Below the pieces are notes generated by a model. The model did not search any database, was not told the DNA's origin, and worked only from the letters and a program-made list of their open reading frames with translations. The translations under genes and the position numbers were made by a program. Of a DNA stretch of 64,000 nucleotides, positions 10,704-21,423 are shown piece after piece; position 1 is the stretch's first letter; every line of letters starts with the position of its first letter. Source of the stretch: Cephalotrichum gorgonifer (Eukaryota > Ascomycota > Sordariomycetes > Microascales > Microascaceae). The stretch covers positions 3,492,875-3,556,874 of the forward strand of contig ONZQ02000001.1 of NCBI GenBank assembly GCA_900312665.1, written 5' to 3'.

Positions 10704-11504
10704 TCACTGACTCTCCTTGATGATCGTCTCAAGAGTCCTGACATACTCATCCACCTCCCTCGCCCCGACAAGCGTAATGTCCCTCCTTCGCCCCTCGAAA
10801 ACAATATGCGGCACCCCGTCCACCCCAAGCGCCCTCGCCCTCCCCAAAACCTTCTTCACCTCCTCCAGCCCCACCTCCTTGTCCCCCACTACCTTGCGCA
10901 CCCATCCCTCGTCCAGCCCGGCTTCCAGACCCGCCGCCACCAAGGTCTCGTCCGAGGAGGGACCCTGCTCCTCCTCGAAGTACCGCCTGTACAAGGCCCC
11001 CAGCACCTCCCAGGCCTTCTCGTCCCCCTTCTCCCCGCGCACGACCTGCAGGACGCGGTGAGCGGGGAGAGTGTTGGCCATGACACCGCCGTACTTGAAG
11101 GCTATGCCCTCCGCCTCGCCGAGGGCCTTCATGTGGGACTGGAGCAGGGGGAAGCGGGCGCCGAAGCGGGCGGTGTGCCAGTCGTGCTTCGAGACGGGCT
11201 CGGTGGGGAAGGAGGGGTCGAGCTGGAAGGGGTGGATGGCAGGGGTGAAGGTTACGGGAGGGTTAGTGGCACGGACTATCTCCAGAGCTTTCTCAAGTCT
11301 GGGGGTTGATGTTCTGGTTAGCTAGGGAGAAGTGGGGTGGGAAGAGGGGACTGCGTGCCTCTTTTTGGCGAGATAGGTCCTGAGTTAAGTTAGACGCGGT
11401 TATATTTCGAGGACCTGAGTGATACTCGGGGCACAAGGATATTAGCTATGGGCTTACCAGGGACAGACGACGTCCAGGGTGAAGGCTATCGTGGACTGAT
11501 ACAT
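10704..11504 (-). CDS. DsbA-like thioredoxin-fold oxidoreductase (FrnE type)
   Basis: Three minus-strand exons (11458-11504, 11359-11379, 10704-11298) give 220 residues. The N-terminus reads as a beta strand followed by VCPWTYLAKKRLEKAL, the active-site helix of the DsbA/2-hydroxychromene-2-carboxylate isomerase family, with Thr in the usual second Cys position (CPWT rather than CPWC). The C-terminal GVDGVPHIVFEGR carries the cis-Pro loop (GVP) of the fold. Exon 2 is only 21 nt. Intron 2 (11299-11358) has an AG acceptor and a GCTAAC branch motif, but its donor is GC (GCACGC), since no GT donor keeps frame; a base error is the alternative. Skipping exon 2 would create an immediate stop. The substrate is unknown. 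It is convergent with the FluG-like gene, 140 bp away. Confidence 0.8.
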
Positions 11505-11861
11505 GGTGTGTAGGTATAGCCCCGCCTCGCTGACTTATCGACCGGAGTTATGATGTTTACTTAGGAACAGCAGAGGGACGAAGTTGATTGTTAAAGTTTC
11601 AAAGGGCCGTGGCGTTTCTCAACTTCAAGATATCTCGGCGGGGAAAGATGGGGGGCACCGGATCTTTAATAAGACATGACAGTTGAGTAGTCCCCCCCCC
11701 CACAGCGGAAGAGTCGTCGATGACAAATCAACATCTGGGTATCGCATCATCAATCCATTACATGCGCACTTCCTCACAAGTGTAATCGCGCCAACACCAT
11801 CCAGCTCATAGAACGCCAACACACGAGCTTGATTCGTCACCTCGTATATAGAGTATCCCGT
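11505..11861. other. Short intergenic region
   Basis: This holds the promoter of the DsbA-like gene and the 3' region of NOP13, both on the minus strand. A C run lies near 11693-11702. No gene is seen. Confidence 0.5.
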
Positions 11862-13037
11862 TCAAGCCGCAGCAGCTTCCGCAGACATGGCGGACTTGAC
11901 GGCGTCCTGGACGAACCCGTCCTCCCCGGCCGGCGGGCCCCTTCCCCTTCCCTTTGCCCCGCCCTTCCCTTCCTTCGTCGGGTCCTTCTTGAACCTCTTC
12001 TTGTAGCGAGACTGGTCGTCCTCGGCCATCTCAATCTTCAGCTGCCTCCCCTTGAGCCTGTTGACCCACCACTTCCTCGTCTTGTACTTCCTCTCCGTCT
12101 TGGAGTCGCCGGCCGCCGCCCCGTCTAGGAAATCCTCCTCGGTCTCAATCTCCTCCTTGATCTTCACGAACCCCTTCGCCGCCCAGGCCGCCGCCTCAGG
12201 TGTCTTAAACCTGATCCACGCGTAGCCCTTGCACTTGCCCGTGTCCTCGAAGGTCGCGACCTTGACCCAGTCGATCACGCCGCACTTAGAGAAGTGGTGC
12301 CAGAGGTCGTCCTCGGTGGAGTCGAAACCGAGGTTCCCCACGAACACCTTGCGGTTCGCGTTCTTAGCGTCCTTAGCCGCGTCGCCCTCGGCCGCCGCGT
12401 CGGCGTCGGCGTCGTCCTTCTTCTCGACCTTGGGCCGCCCGTCGAACGACTTGGAGTCCTTTATGAGGAGGTTGCGCGTATCTAGCCTCGTCTCGGAGAG
12501 TGCTATGGCGGCCATCTGCGGGCCGACGCCGTCGAAGTCCACGTAGGCGAACCCCCTGTTCGCGGGCCTCTCCTCCCCCGTCCGCGGCGTGACCTTGTCC
12601 TTCTTCACGGGCATCTTCACCCTTGTGACCGACTCCTCGAGGATCACGCCCCCGGAGTTGGAGACGAGCCATGCGCGCAACTCCTTCGGGGTGACGTGGA
12701 AGGGCAGGTTCCCTATCCAGACGCCGTGCTCCGAGCGCTGCTTGGGCTTCCCCGAGGCGTCCTCTCCCGCGAGATCGGCGTCATCCTTGCTCTCCTTCTT
12801 CGCCGCGGCCGAGGGGACCGACTTGCCCTTTTTTAGGGCGCGGCGGGCCTTCTTGGATGGGGGTTCCGGGGCGTCGACGTCGACCTCGATTTCCGCCAGG
12901 TCCGTCGTGGGCTTCCGCTTCTTGGGGTTCTGTGTGTCCTCGGTGTCGGGGCTGGGGGAGGTGCCGGCGTCCTGTGTCTCCTCTGCATCAGGCCTGGGCG
13001 GCGTGCCCGCTTCCGAAATGTCGTCGCGTTTCCCCAT
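11862..13037 (-). CDS. NOP13: Nucleolar RNA-binding protein NOP13-like
   Basis: A single intronless exon encodes 391 residues. The N-terminal 100 residues are acidic and basic low-complexity sequence with nuclear-localisation-like KKRK and KKARR clusters. RRM1 lies at about 105-193 (HGVWIGNLPFHVT, RGFAYVDF) and RRM2 at about 229-330 (RKVFVGNLGFDS, CKGYAWIRF). The C-terminus is basic and ends in a GRGRG-type stretch and an Ala-rich tail. This layout matches yeast Nop13, a nucleolar protein of pre-ribosomes. RRM2 is lengthened by a charged insertion (roughly residues 293-315). It is divergent from STS1, with 1.9 kb between them. Confidence 0.85.
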   Translation of the reverse strand: MGKRDDISEAGTPPRPDAEETQDAGTSPSPDTEDTQNPKKRKPTTDLAEIEVDVDAPEPPSKKARRALKKGKSVPSAAAKKESKDDADLAGEDASGKPKQRSEHGVWIGNLPFHVTPKELRAWLVSNSGGVILEESVTRVKMPVKKDKVTPRTGEERPANRGFAYVDFDGVGPQMAAIALSETRLDTRNLLIKDSKSFDGRPKVEKKDDADADAAAEGDAAKDAKNANRKVFVGNLGFDSTEDDLWHHFSKCGVIDWVKVATFEDTGKCKGYAWIRFKTPEAAAWAAKGFVKIKEEIETEEDFLDGAAAGDSKTERKYKTRKWWVNRLKGRQLKIEMAEDDQSRYKKRFKKDPTKEGKGGAKGRGRGPPAGEDGFVQDAVKSAMSAEAAAA

Positions 13038-14975
13038 ATTGTAAATTAGAGGTAGGAGTATGCGGGAAAACCGTGGTGCTCTGAGACCAAGGAGCAGGCT
13101 TCTTCCTATTACTGGGCGAATCTTTTTTTTTTTGCTTCAGACCTGGACTGGTAATTTTTCCTTCTGCGCCTTTCCTATCTGAGACTGATAAGATAAGCCG
13201 CGACTCTAAAATTCTGCCCCACACCTATAATACCATAATTGGAAACCACTCCTCATCAGCTGCCACCACCATCCGTAGATGATGGTGGCGGAAGAAGCAT
13301 TTGCCTGTGAGCTTTAAATTAAGGATGCAATGTCCCCGATTTATCAATGCCAGCTGATTATCAAAAAGGATGGAGAAGCTCTATTTCTGAGGGTTATTGC
13401 TTGATTATTACTTATCAGCATAATTGCTACTATTCATACATACGCTGTGATTGTGATGGAGGGATAGACAGACGACATACACACCACACATGCGAACACA
13501 CGCCCGCATAGACATGCTCACATATACACAATATGTGCTGACAGTCTCGCTTGCTGAGGCGCTTTGACATCGTCTCACAGGAAGAGGACAGGCGCGGGGT
13601 TTGTTCTGGTTCATGTTGTGGTGTGTCAAGGCACCACGTCCCAGCCACCGCGCGGGGGATTTTGGGTCGTCGAATCGCAGATAGGAATGAGTCCTGGTTT
13701 TGGTAGGTTTATCCTTCCACAACCTGTTCCGTTCCCAAGACACCGCTGCCGCACCACATCCGCACCACACACACCCCTCATCGAAGCGTGAGATCTGCGA
13801 ATTGTGGGTACAGTAAGGTCCAGGGCGTGTTGCTTTGCGATATGATTGGCACTCAGAATATGACCCGCTGATACTCCGGTCACCGCCTTGCACCCAGCTC
13901 ATCTGGCAACGATGAGCTTAGGGGGGCGTGGGGTTAGAACAAATAGGCGTCGCTTCCGCCATGTGCGGTATAGTGGGGGAAGTCACCTCGGCCGAATACC
14001 AAATCCCCACACCACACTTCGAGGGGCGAATGGCATTCATTTCGACAACAACCACCAGCAGCTGGAGCGGAGTGGGTGCCGCTTGATTAAACCCTGGACG
14101 AGTGACTCGTCCTTGTTACTCGTAATACTCGTATGGGAGGCCAGGAACGTCAAGGGCCACCTCACCCTCGCAGCCTATTGCGAGTCCTTGTAGACTTCCC
14201 GCCTGCCTGCAGCGAACTGTGGATATCGTCGTACTGGAACTCACCCGGCCTGGGTGCAGAGGATGGGATTTTTTTTGTCGGGTCTAGGGAACCATGTCAT
14301 GGATATTTTGCCCATGCTGCTGGTAAACTTGGTGTGTCTCGTCGATCAGGCCGGGTGATTGTCCTAGGTCACTGGCGCTTGTACGGATACAAGTGCTCGA
14401 ACATAACCCAGCAACGAGGTGGTGTCCCAACCCCTGTAAGTGGCGCTGGGTACCCCCAAACACTCCCAAACACCTTGCTCATTGGCAGCTTGTGTTGTAC
14501 AAGTACCCTCCCACGCACGGAGCTGCCATTAGCTCCTTCCACTGGGCCATTCAACCAAATCCCGGACCCGGCTAGAGCCAAATCACCTTTTTAGTAGTAT
14601 TGCTTGGCGGTACAAGTACCCTCCAGTGTCTCCTCCACCCACCCTCTACCCGCTCGTGCTCCACTAGTCATCCATCCACTCCACGGTATTTGGGCTCTAA
14701 CCTGGACAAACCACATTTATCTCCTTTTCTCCCTCCTCCCTCGCAGTCACTTTTCCCCTCACATCATTCCCACTCCATCCACTCAACATACGAACACCAC
14801 AAACCGCCTTTACGCCGCCTCTATTCCCGATCCCTAAGTTTTTTCTTTCCCGTCTCGGGTTTTGCAAGTTGAGGGTGACAACCTTTTTTGCCCATCTCTC
14901 GCTCGTCACTTTTTCGGTTCCGCCGTTGCCTGGGGCATTTACGGTTGCCTCCCGCCAATTCGAGACGGTCAGAAG
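13038..14975. other. Divergent promoter region NOP13 / STS1
   Basis: No gene is recognised. Near NOP13 there is a T run (13123-13133). The region nearer STS1 holds two identical copies of GTACAAGTACCCTCC (14497-14511 and 14610-14624) and pyrimidine-rich leader sequence. Open frames at 13408-13902 (minus) and 14133-14594 (plus) show no recognisable motif. Confidence 0.5.
14497..14624 (+). promoter_or_regulatory. Duplicated GTACAAGTAC element upstream of STS1
   Basis: The 15-mer GTACAAGTACCCTCC occurs exactly twice, at 14497-14511 and 14610-14624, 113 bp apart and roughly 365-480 bp upstream of the STS1 start. The core GTACAAGTAC also occurs at 55507-55516. A looser ATACAAGTAC lies at 58072-58081 in front of the MFS gene. 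A transcription-factor site is inferred; the factor is not known. Confidence 0.4.
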
Positions 14976-16044
14976 ATGAACGTACTGCTCTCGCCTCAAC
15001 CGCCGCCCCTAACGAACCCTCACCAGCACGAAGCTCATCGAATTTCTCCGTCCCGGCAACGTAAGTTTTTCCATCGTGCAATATAATTTATTATATTGCT
15101 CCTTGATTGTTTTATCACCACCTGGGCTCGCTGAGCCATGTCGCTTCAACCGACTTAACCTCTCCCTAGACATGCCCGGCTTGTTTACGAATCCTGACCC
15201 CTTCGCAGTCTCGCCATATACCGCTACTATGAATAGTCGAAAACGGAGGTTTGACGACGATGGCGACGAGATGGCTGTTTCGCCGAATACCTCACCCGCT
15301 CTCCCCGCCCGGCAGCTTGCTCGACCATCCAAAAAGATCCGCTCAAACGATGTCGTCGGCAAACCCCTCTCTCTCAACCGCCTCCTAGAGACCCTAGATG
15401 CCACCCAGCTACGTATGGTACTGGAGAAGATCTGCGAACACCATCCTGCCATCGGCCAGGAGGTAGCGAACGGTGCCCCTCGACCGACCGTCACCTCAGC
15501 CCTCGACGTCCTCAGCGATTACCAGGCCAAGTTAAAAGCCGCCATCCCCTACGGAAACCCGAGCACAGAATACGCCTATTACCGCGTTAGGCAGCCTCTT
15601 ATTGCACTCCTCGAAGCACTGTCCGAGTTCACGCCGCAGTACCTCCCTCCCACCGAAACCCAGACCTCTGCCTCACTCCAGTTCCTCGATGGGGCCACCA
15701 AAGTCATCCACGCACTTCCGGACTGGGACTCTCAGTCACACCGTCACCACAAGGAGAACGCATATGAAGAGATCGCGATGGCCTGGGCGCTCGTCATCAG
15801 CGAGGCGGCCAAGCGCGGCGGTGGTTTCGTTCTTCACTCCGGAGGGTGGGATCAGCGGCTGGCAAAACACAACGAGCAGTCGGGCAACCGCCTCCAGGCC
15901 GCCGTCAACGCCATGAACGCAAGCGTTGGCTGGATCGGCACCCCCCACGGCGTGGGCCAGGGCTCTTCGGCAGACCCGGCCTCCATCCGTAACCAGCTTA
16001 TGTCTGGCACGTATGGCGCCCCTGTCAAGGTTGGGCCCTGGTAG
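14976..16044 (+). CDS. STS1: Nuclear proteasome tethering factor STS1/Cut8
   Basis: Two exons (14976-15060, 15209-16044) give 306 residues. STS1/Cut8 anchors proteasomes to the nuclear envelope and is needed for timely degradation of nuclear substrates. The N-terminus (MNVLLSPQPPP) is the typical family start and supports the short first exon. After the 148-bp intron comes a basic SRKRRFDDDGDE segment, then ARPSKKIRSND, PLSLNRLLETLD and the helical domain QLRMVLEKICEHHPAIG, all hallmark STS1 motifs. The C-terminal six-helix region follows (AYYRVRQPLIALLEALSEF). The Lys- and Arg-rich N-terminus is where Cut8 is ubiquitinated in fission yeast. Neighbours share no obvious function. Confidence 0.93.
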
Positions 16045-17147
16045 GCCGGAGGCCCTACGTGTTGATAGAATCCTACATCCCGCGTGCGGCTGGTTTTTAC
16101 TTCAGAAGACATTACGATTTCCTTACATGTCTTGCGTTGGCGCTTGGGCATAGATGGGCGGCTCTACGGTTCTTGCACTTTTTGAGTATTTTTTGGGGAG
16201 GTCGTTGGCGTTACGTGCCTATGTCGTTCGTTTTGTTATGTTCTTTGTCATGTCATCATCGTTACCTTCATTGATATCCATAGCATTCTCTCTATCTCAT
16301 GTTGGGAAAACATAGCGATGGGCTACCGGTGTTCTATGTTTCCGTGCGGTGGGCTGGGGCGCCTTTAGTGGTAGAGGGCCCGGCAACGTTTCCGGCGGTG
16401 CCGGAGAATTGAGGGTGCAATTACTTGCACAGGACGAATCACTCCTAGATGAATCTATTACATACCTGTCTGCTTGATGCACTAGAAGCCAGCGATGCCA
16501 GCCCAGTGACTCCCTTGCACGGTTGATGCCCCCCTGATTCGAGAACAGAGTTCACGGGCGATCCCTCGCTTGATCGGCAGTCCGTACCGAGTAAATTTAG
16601 GCTCGCTGATCGATCTTGCGGCTTGAAACGTTGAAATGAAGGGTCTGTTTTTCATCTGTTGTTTCGGGAACATTGTCGTGTGCTTGGACGAATCCATTGT
16701 AACCTGTCGGGGACAAGAATTATTACCGAGGCCACCCACCGCTAGCCCCACAAACTCCTTTCTAGTTTACAGGGGGTGCGTGGAGCGTTGCACAGCTCTC
16801 GGGCCGCTACGGAGCATTAGTGCTCCGCCAGATCATCTTGGAAGCCCCCCACCCAACCTAAACCCGGCCTAAATCTGGGCCACGTGATCTCCCGTTTTCG
16901 CGCTATCTTTAGTGACCCTCCAGGCGCGTTCCTGGCTGGTGCCTGTCACGGATCCCAAACGCGACTTGCTGTCCGTCGATTTGATTGATACCCAACACCA
17001 TAGCTCGTTTCCAGCGCCCCAACAGTTGCTGCTCCCCTCAAGCGTGTTCCAGCCCGATGATAGCATTATCCTTCACCTATCTCCCCTAACCTTCTCCGTC
17101 AAGATTCACCTCTGTGCTTTGCTCTCGAAGCTCCAACACCACCCGCC
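16045..17147. other. Intergenic between STS1 and RAD52
   Basis: This holds the STS1 3' region and the RAD52 promoter. A perfect 7-bp inverted repeat (CGGAGCA, 4-base loop, TGCTCCG) lies at 16810-16827, and a CACGTG hexamer at 16881-16886. No gene is seen. Confidence 0.5.
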
Positions 17148-18964
17148 ATGCCTGCGTATGACCTCCCCTCTTCCCCTCTTTTGCCATATATCCCACTCGC
17201 TCGCCCCCTTTCCACCCGACTAACCCTTGACTAATCTGACCCCGATGCAGACCAGGCGACCAACACCTCGGCAATGCGGCCAACCCCTTCGACGAGATTC
17301 GACCCCGTATCTCGGAATACACAGCCCAGCAAATCGCGACCCTCCAATCCCGTCTCGAGAAGCAACTAGGACCGGAATACATCTCCTCCCGCGCGGGACC
17401 CGGCGGCCAAAAGGTCCACTACATCGCGGCAGAGAAGTGCATAGCGCTCGCCAATGAGGTCTTCGGCTTCAACGGCTGGTCGAGCGCCATCCAGAACATC
17501 ACCATGGACTTCGTCGACGAGCACCCTCAGACCATGAGGGTGAGCCTCGGGCTGTCCGTGATCGTCAGGGTCACTCTGCGGGACGGGACCTACCACGAAG
17601 ACCTGGGGTATGGCCACATCGAGAACTGCAAGGGGAAGGCGGCGGCGTTCGAGAAGGCGAAGAAGGAGGGCACGACCGACGCCCTGAAGAGGGCGCTGAA
17701 GAACTTTGGGAACGTGCTGGGGAACTGCCTCTACGACAAGGAATACCTCGGAAAGGTCACGAGGATGAAGGTGGCGCCAACGAAGTTTAACGAGGCTAAC
17801 CTGCATCGCCATCCGGACTATGCTACTAAGAAGGAGGAGAAGGAAGAGGTTAAGCTCCCTGTGGTGAAAGAGGAGCCGCTGGGCGCCGGGGATCTTGACC
17901 TCTTCTCGGATGACTTCGGAGGTACGAGTTCTCTCCTTCAGCCCTCCTTCCATCTCCAACTGTGGACCAAATCGCTAACTTGAGAAGACCTCGACGATTC
18001 AGACTTTACTTTGGTAGAGCAAGGTCACCCGGACGAAGTTACGTTGCCTACCACCACAACCACAACGAATAACAGCTTAGGGCAGGCGCCATCGGGTAGG
18101 GTGACTGCTCCTCCCGTTAATAAGCCTCCACAGACGCCTAATAATGTTTCGCGTCACGTCGGTCAAGCGCCGGGTCCGGCCATGGCCGGTAGACAACCCG
18201 GCCCCCAAGGGCAAACCGTACCCCCGCCTCAGTACCGCCCCAACAGCCCAGCTCTCAACGCACCGAATGTCTCGGCGACGCGGCCGTCCGGGCCTGGCCC
18301 CACGGAGCCGGCAGGATTCTTCTCTGCTCGGGCCATAAACAAAGACATACCCGTATCCAGCCTAGTGACCGAAGTTCTCGTGCCCAAGGCGCAACAGCTG
18401 TTCAATCCCAAAGCCGAGTCCCCATCTATACGGAAGACCCCTGGAATAGACCACAATTCGTCTAAGCCGATCCCTCGAAGCGCCATCAACCCCGATTCCA
18501 ACAGCACAGGGCCGCAACCGTCTCACCCAAGAGTCGAGTCCCCCTCTATACGGAAGACCCCCGGGATAGACCACAACTCGTCCAAACCAATCCTCCGCAG
18601 CGCGGTCCAGCCCCAGCCTAGCTATTCAGGCTCGCAGTCTGGGCCAGCGCAAGGGACGGGAATGGGAATGGGAATGGGAATGGGAGCTAGGCCTCCGGGC
18701 GGGGGGTTTCAGGCTGGCAGGGGAAACGTCGTGAATCCTCACTTGGATCAAGCGAGGAGGATTGGCGCGCCCGGGTCGGGTGGTAGCCCTCTCTCAAATA
18801 GGGGACAGTACCGGCCGCCGACAATGAAGAGACCTCTACCAGGGGAAGGTGCGGCGCCGGCGGCAGTGCAGCCCGTGCTCGGTGACGTGTCGACGAACGT
18901 AGTAGTTACGGCGAACCACGGATCCCAGGGCGAGGCTGATGTGAAGAGGCAGAAGATTGTATGA
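17148..18964 (+). CDS. RAD52: DNA repair and recombination protein RAD52
   Basis: Three exons (17148-17155, 17251-17921, 17988-18964) give 551 residues. RAD52 forms rings that anneal single strands and load Rad51 on RPA-coated DNA. The first exon is only 8 nt (ATG CCT GC), and the join makes MPAPGDQH. The conserved annealing domain covers about residues 20-190: ISEYTAQQIATLQSRLEKQ, GQKVHYI, NEVFGFNGWSS, GYGHIENCKGKAAAFEKAK, TDALKRALKNFGNVLGN and LYDKEYLGKV. The tail (about 230-551) is disordered, rich in Pro, Ser and Gln, and should carry RPA and Rad51 contacts. It contains a 40-residue tandem duplication (residues 370-449) and a Gly-Met hexanucleotide repeat. Frame and family motifs make the assignment firm. 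Confidence 0.94.
18416..18655 (+). repeat. 120-bp tandem duplication inside RAD52
   Basis: Two units of exactly 120 nt (18416-18535, 18536-18655) encode 40 residues each (370-409 and 410-449). The first 19 codons of each unit encode the same peptide, ESPSIRKTPGIDHNSSKPI, with seven synonymous and no amino-acid differences. The second half of the units has diverged freely. Confidence 0.9.
18659..18685 (+). repeat. GGAATG hexanucleotide repeat in RAD52
   Basis: Alternating GGA and ATG codons encode four Gly-Met pairs plus a final Gly just after the 40-residue duplication. It is likely to vary in length between strains. Confidence 0.85.
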
Positions 18965-19484
18965 GCCGGGGTTTCTCAGGGTACAGGTAATGGGGAACGT
19001 CGCGGCGAGCATTGCATATGGGTTGGGTGGGTTTCCCATCCTTTGGGTTGGTCCAACTTCTCGGACCCTGTTTGGGGCATTAGGAGTTTGGGAGTAGGGT
19101 GCTCTTGTGTCATGACTCGAGCCGGCCTTTTCTTTATTTATTTAACTTTTTTTTCCTTCGTGAGAAAGAGATACTTTTGTAGATGTTAAGTATTGCTTCA
19201 AGACCGAATGCTGTGTATCTACTCATAGGAACGGGCGCGGTCACGGCCATATTCTGCCGAAACCGATCTTATGTGGCATGCCCTACACACGAAGGGACAC
19301 ACTTTGTGGTATTATGACCCAAATGAAACATTAGAGCGGATGGGTGCTTCGAGCAAGTCTATATGTATTACACCGTCGAAAGAAAGAAGATTAACTCCCC
19401 ATCTAATGCGTCGAAGCAAAAAAGTCCATGATATGTACAACGAGACCGCAGCATTCTAATGCCTCTCTCTCTCTCTCTCCCAAT
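18965..19484. other. Intergenic, convergent 3' regions
   Basis: This lies between the stops of RAD52 (+) and the ABC1 kinase gene (-). It holds a CT dinucleotide repeat (19463-19479) and T-rich sequence near 19130-19155. No gene is seen. Confidence 0.6.
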
Positions 19485-21423
19485 CTACGAACCCAGAGCC
19501 AAAGTAGGGGCTTCTAGTTCCCTGATGCCCAGCAATCTCTTGACGCCCAGCCATGTCTCAAAGACGCCCAACTTCACTTCCACCCTCACGAACCCGATCC
19601 ATGCGACGAGGAGCCTGAACGCGTTGCCAGGCCACAGGGCCGACCCCCTCGCCCTCACTTCCTCGACCTCCTCGTGGTACACGGTGCGGGCGCAGTACCG
19701 CGCCATGATGAGGAAGGTCCGCACGGGGCCCTGCCTCGTGTGCAGATTCTCGTCCAGGCTCCTGGTGAGGTCGTTGGTCTTGAGGATGAGGAGGATCACG
19801 CGCGGGACGCGGCCCAGGAGCTGGACGAGGTCGGCCAGCAGGCCCTCCTGCAGCGCGGTGCCCATCGTCTTCTTCTCGTCGCTCGTGCGCGCCGTCAGGA
19901 CCGAGGACTCGGACCGGAGGACGGTGAAGTCGCGGCCCGTGATGGCGGACGCGAACAGCGGGAAGTCGCGCTCGGATATCCCCGCCACGTCGCGGCAGTG
20001 GCGGCGCATGGCGGGGATGTCGCCGTTGATCACGGCGAGCCACATCTTGGCGTAGGAGCGGCGGAGGGGGAGGGGGATGTCGCGGTAGAGGCCGTGGTCG
20101 TAGAGTATGATGTCGAAGTTGTAGGCGCCCCGCGCCCGGTCGTTCTTCCGGATCGCGAGGTTGCCGCCGTGGGGGTCGCAGTGCAGGTGTGCATCCTCGC
20201 CGAAGATCATCTCGTTAAAGATGTGGGCGAGCGCCGCCGAGACGTCGTCGCGGGAGATGCCGTTGGAGTCGAGGTACTCCAGGTCGTCGAGCCGGCGGCC
20301 CGGCTCGTTGGCCATGACCACGATCCGCTTGTCGCACCAGATGACTTCGGGGATGAGCAGTGGGAGGGAGGGGATCCGGGCGAAGTGCGCCTTCGTGCGC
20401 TCCGCATTCTTGCCCTCCTCGCGGAAGTCGAGCTCTATGGGAAGCGACTGGTCCATCTCGGAGGAGAGCCACTCGAGATCGTACTCGGGGAAGAAGCGCT
20501 TGAGCATGGCGAAGGTGTACCGCGTCAGCGCCAGGTCCAGGGGAGCGAACTGCTCCAGCGTCGGGTGCTGCACTTTTACGGCGACCTTCTGGCCCGTCTC
20601 CCTGATCACGGCGAGGTGGACCTGGGCCAGGGACGCGGCGCCGATGGGCTGCTCGTTGAACTCGGAAAAGTAGTCTTCCAGCTTGCGGCCCGTGTCGCGC
20701 TCAAACATTTCTCGTATGGACTCGATTGACGAGACAGGGCACTTGTCTTGGAGGGGGATGAAAGTGGTAGTCCATTCGCTAGGGAGGAGGTAGTTCATCG
20801 CGCTCTGGGAAAAAAAAAAAGGACTTGGTTAGCGGAGTGAGGCAAACATGGGGGACGACAAGATCGGAGAGGGAGCATTCATACGAGATGCTGGCCTAGC
20901 TTTATGAATATGCCGCCACATTTCTCGAGGACCTTGAGCGTGCGTTCTGCACATCGCTTGTGGCATGCCTTCAGAATGCGCCGGCGCTCTTGCTCGTCCT
21001 CCAATCCATCTCTTTCGTTCAAGGTTCGCCGGTAACTACAAAGCGTGAATAAGTGTCTGGTCTCCCACGCTGCGCGAGGGGCGAGGTTACTCACTCATTA
21101 ATACAGACGGCGAGAGCCACGGCGACCCTGCCCGTCCTCTCGACGGTCTCATAGCTGACCTTGATATCGTCGGTGAAGGCGAGGACGGTTGCGCCGGCAG
21201 CTGCGCTCCCGGAGGCGATCAGGATGCGCCTCCGATTCCAACCCGGCCGGCCGCCCTGTTTCGAGGCCGAGGGATTTGCCCAACCCGTGTTGTACCTCGG
21301 GCGGAAAGGCTGAGGGATTCGCGGTGGTAGGAGAAAGGATTGGCCGCTGCGCTCGGTGTTATAAGTCGATGGGCTTCGCAGCGGCCGGCTCCATGACCAC
21401 CAAGCTGTCGAGACGACCTTCAT
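19485..21423 (-). CDS. MCP2: ABC1/UbiB atypical kinase, MCP2/ADCK1 type
   Basis: Three minus-strand exons (21095-21423, 20885-21035, 19485-20804) give 599 residues. The N-terminus is Arg- and Ser-rich without acids, as expected of a mitochondrial targeting sequence, followed by a hydrophobic stretch (ILIASGSAAAGATVLAF). UbiB signatures appear in order: the KxGQ motif in GIFIKLGQHLS (about 152-162), the EQPIGAASLAQVH loop replacing the P-loop, KVAVKVQHP (lysine about 237), ELDFREEGKNAER, HCDPHGGN (about 368-375) and the metal site DHG (about 396-398). The DHG ending and overall order fit the Mcp2/ADCK1 branch, linked to mitochondrial lipid homeostasis, rather than Coq8. Which branch it belongs to is inferred from motifs only. 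Its promoter faces the unrecognised gene at 22057. Confidence 0.88.
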
